Virus record (IMG/VR): IMGVR_UViG_3300015263_000360
Location: 1-59,743 of that record
Length of the DNA stretch: 59,743 nucleotides
Source of the DNA: a virus
Strand: one strand, 5' to 3'
In this document: positions 43,692 through 50,725 of the stretch, piece by piece
Numbering within the stretch: position 1 is the first letter of the stretch
How the letters are laid out: every line of letters begins with the position of its first letter
Position numbers and translations under genes: made by a program
Notes under the pieces: model-generated
What the model saw: only the letters and a program-made list of their open reading frames with translations
Database searches by the model: none
Told to the model about the DNA's origin: nothing

Positions 43692-43953
43692 CAAAACTCC
43701 AGTCCGCGTCTAGATCTTCTCCAATAAGAGACAGATTATCCTCTGTCTCCTCAAGGATTTGGTTAAAGCGGCCACGGAGTTCTCTTATGTAGTCGATCTC
43801 TGCTGGTTTGGGTAGGGTGCCTCCGCGAATTTTGTCTAGGAGATCCTTCAACTCAGCGATGAGAGTCCCGGTCACTCCAAAAAGTTCCTCGAGACGCTCC
43901 ACTGTCGTTGTAATCCCGTAGATTTCTTCCTCTAATTCTTCTTGGTCCATCAT
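43684..43953 (-). CDS. Small coiled-coil protein
   Basis: 89 residues, acidic, almost entirely helical (EELEEEIYGITTTVERLEELFGV, then RIRELRGRFNQILEE-like repeats). GAGGAAAGCC precedes two adjacent ATGs. Overlaps the RecA-like gene by 8 bases, suggesting a partner of the recombination module. Confidence 0.7.
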   Translation of the reverse strand: MMDQEELEEEIYGITTTVERLEELFGVTGTLIAELKDLLDKIRGGTLPKPAEIDYIRELRGRFNQILEETEDNLSLIGEDLDADWSFDE

Positions 43954-44029
43954 TGGCTTTCCTCAAGAGAGGACCTAGCGCCATGGACAATGCTGCAAAC
44001 AACACCACCAGTACTAGGATCTCTATCAT
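43853..44029 (-). CDS. Possible small membrane protein overlapping two genes
   Basis: 58 residues starting MIEILVLVVLFAALSMALG, a clear single membrane segment, followed by an Arg/Asp-rich tail. The ATG overlaps the amidotransferase stop as ATGA. However the last 34 codons run over the start of the 43684-43953 gene in another frame, so the C-terminal part may be accidental. Confidence 0.35.
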   Translation of the reverse strand: MIEILVLVVLFAALSMALGPLLRKANDGPRRIRGRNLRDYNDSGASRGTFWSDRDSHR

Positions 44030-44883
44030 GCTGCAATCAGTCCTTCCATTAACGCCTTAGATGCGCAACTGTAGCACAAGCGAACCTGTTTGTCAATGTA
44101 ACAAGAGTCGTTCTCTAGAAATTCCTCTTGGCATTGGTCGCACGTGGCACCCGCGTCTATCCAATCCCACCCATTGGTTCTTAGCTCTGTTACCCTGATC
44201 CTGGGGAGACCATAGTTCGGAGTCGTATCCACCACGGTTGGGGTATGGGCGAATTTTCCTTTACTCCCACCCCCACCACTCTCTGTCTGGGAAGTAAGCT
44301 GGTACTGCTGGTAGTGACTTTTTTTTTCGTAGTCTTTCCAGCCCTCGTTTGAGTAGTGAACCCCAGTGGTTTCATCCTTAGACCAGGACTTGGGTTGTGT
44401 AATCGCCAATCTCCCCAGGTTGTCCAGGAAAACCAGTCTGCTACTCCCCGCCTTGTCTGCCACGAGGTTAAGAATAGCCTGATTCGTGTGGAAGTTACGT
44501 GGTAACTTCTGCAGCACATCATGCATGTATTGCTTGGTGTCCGAGTTGTTATCTTTCAGGTTTTTATTATAGTAACCCGGAATTACTCCATTGTGGAAGA
44601 GGAGGAGATTCTTGTTAACCCAGAACGGATGTACATTCTGCACGCTCACTGTACCGTGGGTGCGTATCCTGAAATGCAGAACGAATTGACTGTTCTTGTG
44701 TTCGTCCCAATGCTTGCGGTATAACTTCCACAATCGCTTCTTACTGTTGAGTTCTTTAACCACAGACAGGCGGCCGTTGTGCGCATAAGCAAACCCCCCA
44801 CCATCTGAGTTCCGTTCCCACAATCTATAGAACTGACCCTTCGATAGAGCCACTTTCCTGGGGCAGATTGCAATAATGCACAT
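44026..44883 (-). CDS. Class II glutamine amidotransferase with zinc-finger C-terminus
   Basis: 285 residues. The N-terminal nucleophile C2 (MCIIAICPRK), NSDGGG (25-30), HFRIRTHG (70-77) and HNGVI (97-101) match class II amidotransferases, which release ammonia from glutamine. A Gly/Ser linker near 205-215 leads to a C-terminal four-cysteine ribbon (CDQCQ near 248, then LCYSCA near 270). Start overlaps the amidoligase stop, so the two likely work together, the first supplying ammonia or acting in amide exchange. Confidence 0.88.
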   Translation of the reverse strand: MCIIAICPRKVALSKGQFYRLWERNSDGGGFAYAHNGRLSVVKELNSKKRLWKLYRKHWDEHKNSQFVLHFRIRTHGTVSVQNVHPFWVNKNLLLFHNGVIPGYYNKNLKDNNSDTKQYMHDVLQKLPRNFHTNQAILNLVADKAGSSRLVFLDNLGRLAITQPKSWSKDETTGVHYSNEGWKDYEKKSHYQQYQLTSQTESGGGGSKGKFAHTPTVVDTTPNYGLPRIRVTELRTNGWDWIDAGATCDQCQEEFLENDSCYIDKQVRLCYSCASKALMEGLIAA

Positions 44884-46583
44884 TACGCTACACTCCTATA
44901 GCCCTTAGTCAAGGGTCGATGTATCACCTTGATATTACGAATCAAAGGACTCTTGTTCCTTTTCGTGTCAGTCAACAGCTTGACATCTAACCAGCTAAGC
45001 GTGGCTTTGTGATACTTCTGTAGCTGTTCCACTGGAAACACCACGCGAGTACCGTGTTGAGCAGTCCAGATTTCCACATCGGATATCTCGATGCGCTCAA
45101 GGTCGAGTCCCATATAGTAACAGGACCATCGCAGCATTGGCTGCCGATTTGGCTCTCCTGCGTCCCGTCCGGCCGTTAGCGTGGCCCTGCCTACCATCTC
45201 GTTGGTTTCTGAATCCCTTATGTAAAATGTTACAGAGGCAGGAGACGATTCTAAATCTGACTGATGATCAAACCAATGATGTGCGGGATTAAGATGGTTC
45301 AGTGTCAGCCTAGGGTTACCCGAGATAAAGATTGCTGATGATTCCACCTCATGGTACTTTGCAGCGAGCATTGCTTCACGGCACATAGAAAGAGCTTGCC
45401 TCTCATTCCAGCATGGCCCCTGTAAAATGAAGTAAGCCATGGGTATCGCTTCTCCGTCTGGTGTGGTGTGCTGAAAGTTTACCACGGCTGTGCTTGTCAA
45501 AGGCCCGATGGCTCCCACACGAGAGTTACGCTCAGCAATCTTTCCCTCAAGAGAAGAGGGCTTTAAAGCAGCATTGCCCACGGTAATCTTTGAGATCTTG
45601 GGTGACTTGATATTGGCGGCCTTGTTGATGCACTTCTGGGTCTTAGCTGCAGCATAAGGGAGTTCCTTCTTATGCTTTAAGAGCCACTCCACAAATCCCG
45701 GTATGCTCATCTGCTGAAAAGAGATGGCCGCTGTATACCTCCTCACGGCTTCCACGAGTTCCACGTTTGCCATGATCGAGTCAGGATTTAAAGTGCCCCG
45801 AAATACTCTGATCTCCACGGTATGAGCGGTGCTGTTTACCACCGAATGATGGTCGTCATGTGTTCCCGCAAGCAGTGCTGGATTAATACCATGGGTAAAC
45901 GCATATCTTGCCGGGTCCGTTTCATACGGTAGGAGATAAGTGGTGCATGCTCTCCTAACAAATGCCTTCGGATCCTTGTGAAACCATGCAAACCGTAAGA
46001 CCTTCTTCAAATCAGTGCGATTGCTGTAAGCCAAGAAGAATGCCGGATTCCGGTGCACAAATGCCTGGAACCTGAGCTGGTGTAGATCTCCCCAAAAGGC
46101 TGATTTTGAAATGTGCACGTGCATACCGCAAGTGTTCCCTTTGTATGAAGTGAACCCTGCAGTTTGCAAGTCTTTGCACAATTTCTTCCAAAGAGGATAG
46201 CTCTCGTGCCAGAAGTTCAGCGTCCAAGGATGACTGACAAGCTCCACGCCATCCTCAAGAGAAGCGTCTTGCTTCACATAGAGCTGCAGCTTTCTTATCA
46301 TGGGCTCCACGTCTTGGATAGCCGCGTAGGACCACTGTGTTCTACCATGATAGGTGTTAGGCTCTCCTCTATTCCAAAGCCACACTTCAGAAGGCGTGTC
46401 CTGATTGACCGTGGTAGTCCTTTGTCTTACTCCTCTCCACCAGCTCTCTAACTTCTCTCGTGCAGGAGGTAGGAGTTCTGTTTCGAGTTCCACGCCAAAG
46501 AAAACATGGGCGTTCTCATTTTCTTTTTTTGTCCAGGAGAAACGTGGTGTGGGTTTGTGTCCCCATGCGTTTACTTCGATCAT
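44883..46583 (-). CDS. Amidoligase_2-type ATP-dependent ligase
   Basis: 566 residues. Glutamine-synthetase-like amidoligase features are FGVELETE (29-36), DGVELVSHP (111-119), CGMHVHIS (152-159) and TVEIRVFRGTL (255-265). Known members are predicted to make isopeptide or amide bonds. A C-terminal extension of roughly 200 residues (from about 365) has no recognised family and may select the substrate. Directly followed by a coupled amidotransferase gene. A weaker GAGGAC site lies 8 bases before the ATG. Confidence 0.88.
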   Translation of the reverse strand: MIEVNAWGHKPTPRFSWTKKENENAHVFFGVELETELLPPAREKLESWWRGVRQRTTTVNQDTPSEVWLWNRGEPNTYHGRTQWSYAAIQDVEPMIRKLQLYVKQDASLEDGVELVSHPWTLNFWHESYPLWKKLCKDLQTAGFTSYKGNTCGMHVHISKSAFWGDLHQLRFQAFVHRNPAFFLAYSNRTDLKKVLRFAWFHKDPKAFVRRACTTYLLPYETDPARYAFTHGINPALLAGTHDDHHSVVNSTAHTVEIRVFRGTLNPDSIMANVELVEAVRRYTAAISFQQMSIPGFVEWLLKHKKELPYAAAKTQKCINKAANIKSPKISKITVGNAALKPSSLEGKIAERNSRVGAIGPLTSTAVVNFQHTTPDGEAIPMAYFILQGPCWNERQALSMCREAMLAAKYHEVESSAIFISGNPRLTLNHLNPAHHWFDHQSDLESSPASVTFYIRDSETNEMVGRATLTAGRDAGEPNRQPMLRWSCYYMGLDLERIEISDVEIWTAQHGTRVVFPVEQLQKYHKATLSWLDVKLLTDTKRNKSPLIRNIKVIHRPLTKGYRSVA

Positions 46584-46595
46584 AACATGTCCTCG

Positions 46596-46675
46596 TGGTG
46601 GAGCGGGTGGGAGTTGAACCCACTTATTGACAGAGGTTATAAGCCTCTCGCTTTATACCGATCAGCCACCGCTCG
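46596..46675 (-). tRNA. tRNA-Ile (UAU)
   Basis: Stem AGAGG/CCTCT and loop CTTATAA give anticodon UAU, reading AUA. T-arm GTGGG/CCCAC and CCA are present. Position 1-72 is C-C, so only six acceptor pairs form in this alignment. The variable loop is slightly enlarged. It is 6 kb from the main array, and its anticodon loop supplies the stop codon of the 46637 gene. Confidence 0.87.
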
Positions 46676-46867
46676 TTCTTCAAGAGCTTCGAGTCGGTCT
46701 TCGAGTTGCTCTATTTCTTCCCACTTTTGATTGAGTGCCATGCTCCAAACAAAGCTACAAACTGTGAACCAAAGCAGCCCTAAGCCCCATAAGAATGTGA
46801 TGTCACGGGCTAATCCTCCCGCAATCAGAAGGAGGCCCACTGCTTTGCCCAGTTGATAGTTGTCCAT
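46637..46867 (-). CDS. Small membrane protein ending inside tRNA-Ile
   Basis: 76 residues. N-terminal hydrophobic region with two possible membrane spans (about 8-20 and 24-43), then a charged coiled-coil helix (QKWEEIEQLEDRLEALEERAV). GGGAG precedes the ATG. The last 12 codons and the TAA stop lie within tRNA-Ile; the TAA is in the anticodon loop. Function unknown. Confidence 0.7.
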   Translation of the reverse strand: MDNYQLGKAVGLLLIAGGLARDITFLWGLGLLWFTVCSFVWSMALNQKWEEIEQLEDRLEALEERAVADRYKARGL

Positions 46868-46870
46868 GGT

Positions 46871-46990
46871 TTACTCCCACCAATCCTCTTCTCCATCACG
46901 GAAGTGGGGTGTGTCCCACCAACGGTGGACCACGTACATGATCCCAGTGATTAGAAGACACACCGTAATAAATCCGAGTACGATTTTCAT
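46871..46990 (-). CDS. Very small membrane protein
   Basis: 39 residues starting MKIVLGFITVCLLITGIMYV, one membrane helix, then HRWWDTPHF and an acidic Trp-rich end. GGAGGAGAA is immediately before the ATG, and the start overlaps the upstream stop as ATGA. Too short for many gene callers but well supported by these signals. Confidence 0.7.
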   Translation of the reverse strand: MKIVLGFITVCLLITGIMYVVHRWWDTPHFRDGEEDWWE

Positions 46991-47277
46991 TTCTCCTCCA
47001 GTTCCGTGAGGCGGGCGCGAAGGTGTGCCGCCACTTTCAGAATGTCGTCAACAGGAACGATGCGCTCGCGTGCTGGATTAGCAAAGTCTTTGTATGGAGT
47101 CGGCCACGTTTCCTCCCATCTGATGACATCCTCTAGCGCATTGACCTGCGCCTTGAGAGCGGTGCGCTCGATCAGGCGGCGGACCGGTTCAATGGTGTAG
47201 TGCCAATCGGCCTCCGTGTCGAGAAAGGCCCTTTCAATCTCCTCGTCGCTCGGCATCCAACTCGGTCGGTCACTCAC
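46987..47277 (-). CDS. Hypothetical helical protein
   Basis: 96 residues, acidic and helical (SDEEIERAFLDTEADW, then LRARLTELEEK). No family recognised. Overlaps both neighbours by a few bases, within a compact leftward operon with GC-rich codons. Confidence 0.65.
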   Translation of the reverse strand: MSDRPSWMPSDEEIERAFLDTEADWHYTIEPVRRLIERTALKAQVNALEDVIRWEETWPTPYKDFANPARERIVPVDDILKVAAHLRARLTELEEK

Positions 47278-47524
47278 GGTTGCGCCCCTTCTCCCGCTCG
47301 GCGGCTTCCAGGTGGTCGAATAAATCAGTGACCAATGCAGCGAGTTGCCACCTTTGATCCACCCTTCCGGCTTGTGTTGATCTCTCTTGGTAGAGAATAT
47401 CTGTTGATCGAATTACCATCCGTTCCGCCAGCGCCCGAATGCGCGCGGCGCGGTCGGGATATCCCCCCGTGATCTTCAAGCCGTGAGACATGATGGTTGT
47501 CTCTGCGTCTTCCCATTGAACCAT
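47270..47524 (-). CDS. Hypothetical helical protein
   Basis: 84 residues from ATG 47524, set by GGGAGGGGAGTG. Helical, Arg-rich (YPDRAARIRALAERMVIRST), with LAALVTDLFDHLEAAER at the end. No known domain. The longer frame upstream overlaps the next gene. Confidence 0.65.
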   Translation of the reverse strand: MVQWEDAETTIMSHGLKITGGYPDRAARIRALAERMVIRSTDILYQERSTQAGRVDQRWQLAALVTDLFDHLEAAEREKGRNRE

Positions 47525-47537
47525 CACTCCCCTCCCT

Positions 47538-47867
47538 TCACGGTCTGATGTCCAGGTGGTTCTCTTGGAGACAGAGTTCCACGAGTTTTTCCACTGAGAA
47601 ATGCGGCCCAAACACGGCTGTTCCCCTGTAAGTGAAAAGTTCCCTAGCCTCATGCTCTTCTGCTGTGAGAGCTGCCTTGAAGACCGTTTGTACTAGTTCG
47701 CTCACGGTCATATGCTTGCTCAGTAGCCAGTTTCTGCTGTGCCATGTCTTGTCTTCCACTGTGAATGTCCAGCGGAAGTAGAAGAACGTGCCATGGTCCA
47801 CCACTTCAGGGCTCCAGTCTTTGTATTCGACCCTGGAGAGGATTTGAACTGCTTGGAGTGCATCCAT
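47538..47867 (-). CDS. Hypothetical protein
   Basis: 109 residues. Mixed alpha/beta with aromatic segment (HGTFFYFRWTFTVEDKTWH, about residues 25-43) and helical end. Unrecognised. Probably the first gene after the terminator at 47919-47963; may have its own promoter in the 47868-47990 gap, though none is clear. Confidence 0.65.
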   Translation of the reverse strand: MDALQAVQILSRVEYKDWSPEVVDHGTFFYFRWTFTVEDKTWHSRNWLLSKHMTVSELVQTVFKAALTAEEHEARELFTYRGTAVFGPHFSVEKLVELCLQENHLDIRP

Positions 47868-47918
47868 GTGAACCTCCGATGCTCACGGTTCGTTGCTTAC
47901 TGCCACCCCCGACCCGGC

Positions 47919-47963
47919 AAAAAAGGGGAGGGAGCCGGGGAGCGCAAAGGCGCTTCTACCCGG
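47919..47963 (-). terminator. Probable terminator of the GC-rich module
   Basis: Read leftward, CCGGG pairs with CCCGG and, inside, AGCGC with GCGCT around a CTTT loop; ten bases later comes TTTTTT. It lies just after the stop at 47992, where a strongly expressed two-gene unit would end. The distance from stem to T-tract is longer than ideal. Confidence 0.45.
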
Positions 47964-47991
47964 CCCCCTCGTGGGGAACTTCTGTGGGCGA

Positions 47992-48174
47992 CTAGGCCGC
48001 CTTGGTCTCGAGGAGGACCGCCTCCTCCAGCTTGGCCTCCGCTTCGGCGTGGTCGCCACGCGCTTCGGCCTTGAGGGCGGCGATGAACTTCGCCTTGACG
48101 GCGAGCTTGAGTCCGTCGATGCCCGGCAGGCTGGAAGCCTCCTTCAGCGGGGTGTTCTCGTGGAACAAGTTCAT
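47992..48174 (-). CDS. Small Ala/Glu-rich protein, GC-rich codons
   Basis: 60 residues, mostly one long amphipathic helix (FIAALKAEARGDHAEAEAKLEEAVLLE). Codons end almost only in G or C, unlike most phage genes. One base separates it from the 348-residue gene upstream. No family recognised; likely the second gene of a high-expression unit. Confidence 0.65.
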   Translation of the reverse strand: MNLFHENTPLKEASSLPGIDGLKLAVKAKFIAALKAEARGDHAEAEAKLEEAVLLETKAA

Positions 48175-48175
48175 G

Positions 48176-49222
48176 TCACTCTCCGATCTGGGACTGCGTG
48201 ATGGTGGGGGAATCCGGGGCCGGACCGTGGGACGGTTCCAGATCCACCGGGACGATGTTGTCCTTCCGGTACAGCTCTCCGGCGTGGGCCACCACGATCT
48301 CGAAGGGCGAGGGACAGGAGACCTGGAACCGGATGTTGTTCTCGAGGCTCAGCGAACTGAGCTTCTCGAGGAAGTTCTGCTGGGCCTTCTCGGCCTCTGA
48401 CTCCCGCTCGAAGGGCACCCGGAGAGTCTTCACGTCACCGGGCTTCATCTGCAGGAGACGGCCGATCTGCGTCACGTCCGACTTGCGCGTCTTCTCGTGC
48501 ATCTTCAGCACGTTAGGTACACGCTCCATCATCTTGACCTGGATCATGTACCGCTCGTCGTTGGGGTCCTTGATCCACTGTAGCGAGTAGGGCTCCGAGT
48601 AGTCCCCGTTCTCGACCACCCAGTAGTCGAACTTGATCGTGGTCGGCTCCGTCCACACGGTCTCTCCGGTGAACAGCGCCTGACGCTGCTGGTGGTCCGA
48701 CGTGGCGTTGATCTGCATCCTGACCTTCTGCTGCTCCAGCCCGAAGTTCAGGTGGCGCACCCCACGCATGATGGCGCGCATGAACTCCCACGAGGTCAGC
48801 TCGTCGTGGTTCGGCCACTCCGGCACCTGGGGCGGCTGCTCCTGCTCCGCGCTCGGCTTGAAGAAGCGCGTGATCTTCGCCTGCGCCTCCTTGCGGAAGA
48901 ACTCGCGGTTCTCCGGGTTTCCGAACTGCTCCTTGAGCCAGGCCAGGTTCACCGTGAACGAGTCCTGCTGCCGGGACTTGTACGACGCCAGGAGGCGGTT
49001 CCTCACCGAGCGAGCCAGCCACGCCTTGACGTAGGGGAGGATGGCGTTGGTCCGAGCCTGCGACTTCTCCTTCTCCGTGGGCTCGTTCTCGTCGGCAACT
49101 CCGAAGAGGAGCCTCGAGTCCTCTGCGTTCAGCGTGAGTTCCTCGAACAGCGCCTGAACCTCGTTCTCCTTCTCCTGCGACTCCACGATCTGACCCACGG
49201 TGGACAGCGGCTTCGTGTTCAT
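48176..49222 (-). CDS. Unknown protein with host-like, high-expression codon use
   Basis: 348 residues, no recognised domain. Helical N-terminal 130 residues (EKENEVQALFEELTLN, AWLARSVRNRLLASYKSRQQ) and a beta-rich C-terminal half (MIQVKMMERVPNVLKMH, LRVPFERESEAEKAQ). In the first 100 codons leucine uses CTG/CTC and arginine CGG/CGC/AGG, whereas other phage genes favour CTA and AGA. Two perfect hairpins precede the start. Candidate abundant early protein; long frames on both strands here are composition shadows. Confidence 0.7.
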   Translation of the reverse strand: MNTKPLSTVGQIVESQEKENEVQALFEELTLNAEDSRLLFGVADENEPTEKEKSQARTNAILPYVKAWLARSVRNRLLASYKSRQQDSFTVNLAWLKEQFGNPENREFFRKEAQAKITRFFKPSAEQEQPPQVPEWPNHDELTSWEFMRAIMRGVRHLNFGLEQQKVRMQINATSDHQQRQALFTGETVWTEPTTIKFDYWVVENGDYSEPYSLQWIKDPNDERYMIQVKMMERVPNVLKMHEKTRKSDVTQIGRLLQMKPGDVKTLRVPFERESEAEKAQQNFLEKLSSLSLENNIRFQVSCPSPFEIVVAHAGELYRKDNIVPVDLEPSHGPAPDSPTITQSQIGE

Positions 49223-49253
49223 TTGTCACTCCGTGCCCGAATAGGGCTAAGTC

Positions 49254-49291
49254 TGGGCAAGATTGCCCAACTACAAGTGCGATCAGCACTT
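49254..49291 (-). promoter_or_regulatory. Two perfect hairpins in the leader of the 48176 gene
   Basis: TGGGCAA-ga-TTGCCCA (49254-49269) and AAGTGC-gatca-GCACTT (49275-49291) lie 32-69 bases upstream of the ATG. Neither is followed by T residues. They may be protein-binding operators or RNA structures that stabilise or regulate the transcript. Confidence 0.5.
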
Positions 49292-49339
49292 AGGTTCGTT
49301 TTCCTAGGCTCATGCACACGCACGAGCACGAGGAAATTT

Positions 49340-49534
49340 TCAGCAGAAGCGAAGTGCAGCGCGGATCTTCTGCTCTGCGTGCTTCCCCTTCAGCCGGCCC
49401 TCGAGCACTTCCTTGCAGCGCTCTCGGTCGTTGAACTGCAACCCCTTGCAGGAGTGGTCTAGCACGTCCCCCACGTTGGACTTCTGTCGGAAGGTGAGGG
49501 CGAGTCTGGCGTGCAGGGCTGCGCGTCTGCTCAT
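49340..49534 (-). CDS. Small basic protein
   Basis: 64 residues, Arg/Lys-rich (MSRRAALHARLALTFRQKSN; DRERCKEVLEGRLKGKH). GGAG lies 7 bases before the ATG. No family recognised. Upstream member of the leftward operon; a possible hairpin over 49300-49335 follows it. Confidence 0.6.
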   Translation of the reverse strand: MSRRAALHARLALTFRQKSNVGDVLDHSCKGLQFNDRERCKEVLEGRLKGKHAEQKIRAALRFC

Positions 49535-49543
49535 GATCGTCTC

Positions 49544-49741
49544 CTAGTGAGTGTCGATGCGAGCGGCATCGAGGGTTTGCTTCATCTCTCGGGCCAATTC
49601 CCGAGTGAGTTCCAAGCGTTCCGGGTTGATCACTTCATCCAGGATCGACACCAGATCCTCGAACTCTTCCGAAGTGAGAGTCACTGTCACTGAATCCAAT
49701 CGAGTGACTTCCACCCGAGTTCCCTGCTTCTTGACCTGCAT
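49544..49741 (-). CDS. Small acidic protein
   Basis: 65 residues: a beta-like start (GTRVEVTRLDSVTVTLTSEEF) and acidic helix (DLVSILDEVINPERLELTREL). AAGGAGG lies upstream of the ATG at good spacing. Unknown function. Confidence 0.65.
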   Translation of the reverse strand: MQVKKQGTRVEVTRLDSVTVTLTSEEFEDLVSILDEVINPERLELTRELAREMKQTLDAARIDTH

Positions 49742-49788
49742 CTCATGACCTCCTTGTACCGATTACTCTGTCTTTCCCTGTGCTGCAT

Positions 49789-49808
49789 ACACTTAAGACC
49801 CAAAGTGT
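49789..49808. promoter_or_regulatory. Inverted repeat in a 105 bp gap
   Basis: ACACTT (49789-49794) and AAGTGT (49803-49808) are perfect complements around an 8-base loop, in the gap between the genes at 49741 and 49847. Possibly an operator for the downstream leftward genes; no confident -35/-10 pair is seen. Confidence 0.4.
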
Positions 49809-49846
49809 AACACAGGATCACACTCACTGACAGAGCGGCCATCATG

Positions 49847-50038
49847 TTAGCTCATCGCTTCCACGTCGAAGTAGCCCACGTGATCGGTGTGCTCAGCCTG
49901 CTCGATGGCCTCAGCTTCGGAGCTGAAGGGGCCGAGAGTGGAAAGGCCGTCTCGAAGGAAGTAGGTGTTCTCATCCTCGAAGTCCAGCGCACGGAAGAGA
50001 GTCCAGCCTGCCCAAACTCCGATCTCCACTTCACGCAT
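49847..50038 (-). CDS. Small acidic protein
   Basis: 63 residues (MREVEIGVWAGWTLFRALDF; SSEAEAIEQAEHTDHVGYF). The pattern of short strands plus a helix is compact and soluble. Starts eight bases inside the upstream gene's end. No family recognised. Confidence 0.65.
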   Translation of the reverse strand: MREVEIGVWAGWTLFRALDFEDENTYFLRDGLSTLGPFSSEAEAIEQAEHTDHVGYFDVEAMS

Positions 50039-50276
50039 GGTGCCACTCCTTCCAACCTAAGGCCACCACTCCAACCATGGAGCTGAGGCCAGTGAGTTGG
50101 TTCCAGAGAGAGATGTGCTTGTCCATCTCACGCTTGTAGATACTCCCAATAGCGCCGTAGACCTCTGCAATCTCGATCTCTCCAGAGGTGCGAGCCCTTT
50201 CTTCAGCCGCGTCTGCCACGTGCATCCTTCGCCAAGCTAACACCGCTTGGTTCCAGTGCCACAGCGCGTCACTCAT
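50031..50276 (-). CDS. Small helical protein with C-terminal hydrophobic segment
   Basis: 81 residues. Helical charged N-terminus (WRRMHVADAAEERARTSGEIEIAEV) and a weakly hydrophobic C-terminal stretch (LWNQLTGLSSMVGVVALGW, about residues 57-75) that may be a membrane tail. Starts in the SLOG gene's stop (ATGA). Confidence 0.6.
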   Translation of the reverse strand: MSDALWHWNQAVLAWRRMHVADAAEERARTSGEIEIAEVYGAIGSIYKREMDKHISLWNQLTGLSSMVGVVALGWKEWHHA

Positions 50277-50725
50277 CGCTTCTCCTTTCCAAGGTTGACC
50301 ACCTTGATCCCCCGAGCCTTGGCAGCACGCAAAGCCTGCCCAGTGCCTCCCACCACCTCACCACCAGGAGTCCAGCAGATCACCAGATCCACCGGAGAGT
50401 TCAAGTCGTGCCCCAGAAGAATCATTATGTTGCGGCCATGAAGCTTACGGACATAGTCAGCGCATGCCCGCCAGTTCGGGTGGTACTTCGAAGCCAGCTC
50501 GATTGCCTGCGGCGTGGCATCAGAAGCGCGGTAAACCTCGATGAACCCCCAATACAGGCCATCACCACCAGCAGACCGCGCTCCCTCCTGGAAGGCAGCA
50601 TCAGCACCACGAGCGCCTCCGGTTCGAAGGGTGTGCCCAGCTTCAGCTCCCCTCCGCCCGATGTCTCGCATCTTGGCCAACACGCTCTCCGGCGTGCTAC
50701 GAGCGCCAATGCCAGCGTAGATCAC
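50273..50725 (-). CDS. SLOG-superfamily (DprA/lysine-decarboxylase-like fold) nucleotide-binding protein
   Basis: 150 residues from GTG 50725, which overlaps the upstream stop as GTGA and follows GGAGGTGG. Rossmann-like signature: IYAGIGARSTPESVL at the start, LRTGGARGADAAFQEGA (about 34-50), then DLVICWTPGGEVVGGTGQAL (about 111-130). SLOG proteins bind nucleotides or NAD/ADP-ribose derivatives and often sit in conflict systems. Coupled to a NADAR-like gene, implying joint handling of an ADP-ribose-type compound; substrate is inference. Confidence 0.82.
   Translation of the reverse strand: MIYAGIGARSTPESVLAKMRDIGRRGAEAGHTLRTGGARGADAAFQEGARSAGGDGLYWGFIEVYRASDATPQAIELASKYHPNWRACADYVRKLHGRNIMILLGHDLNSPVDLVICWTPGGEVVGGTGQALRAAKARGIKVVNLGKEKR

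Noticed and set aside
48513-49462. Long open frames on both strands (for example 48692-49462 + and 48513-49289 -)
   Set aside because: They are compositional shadows of the GC-rich 48176-49222 gene: Gly/Arg/Ala/Leu-rich, without ribosome sites, and inconsistent with operon direction.
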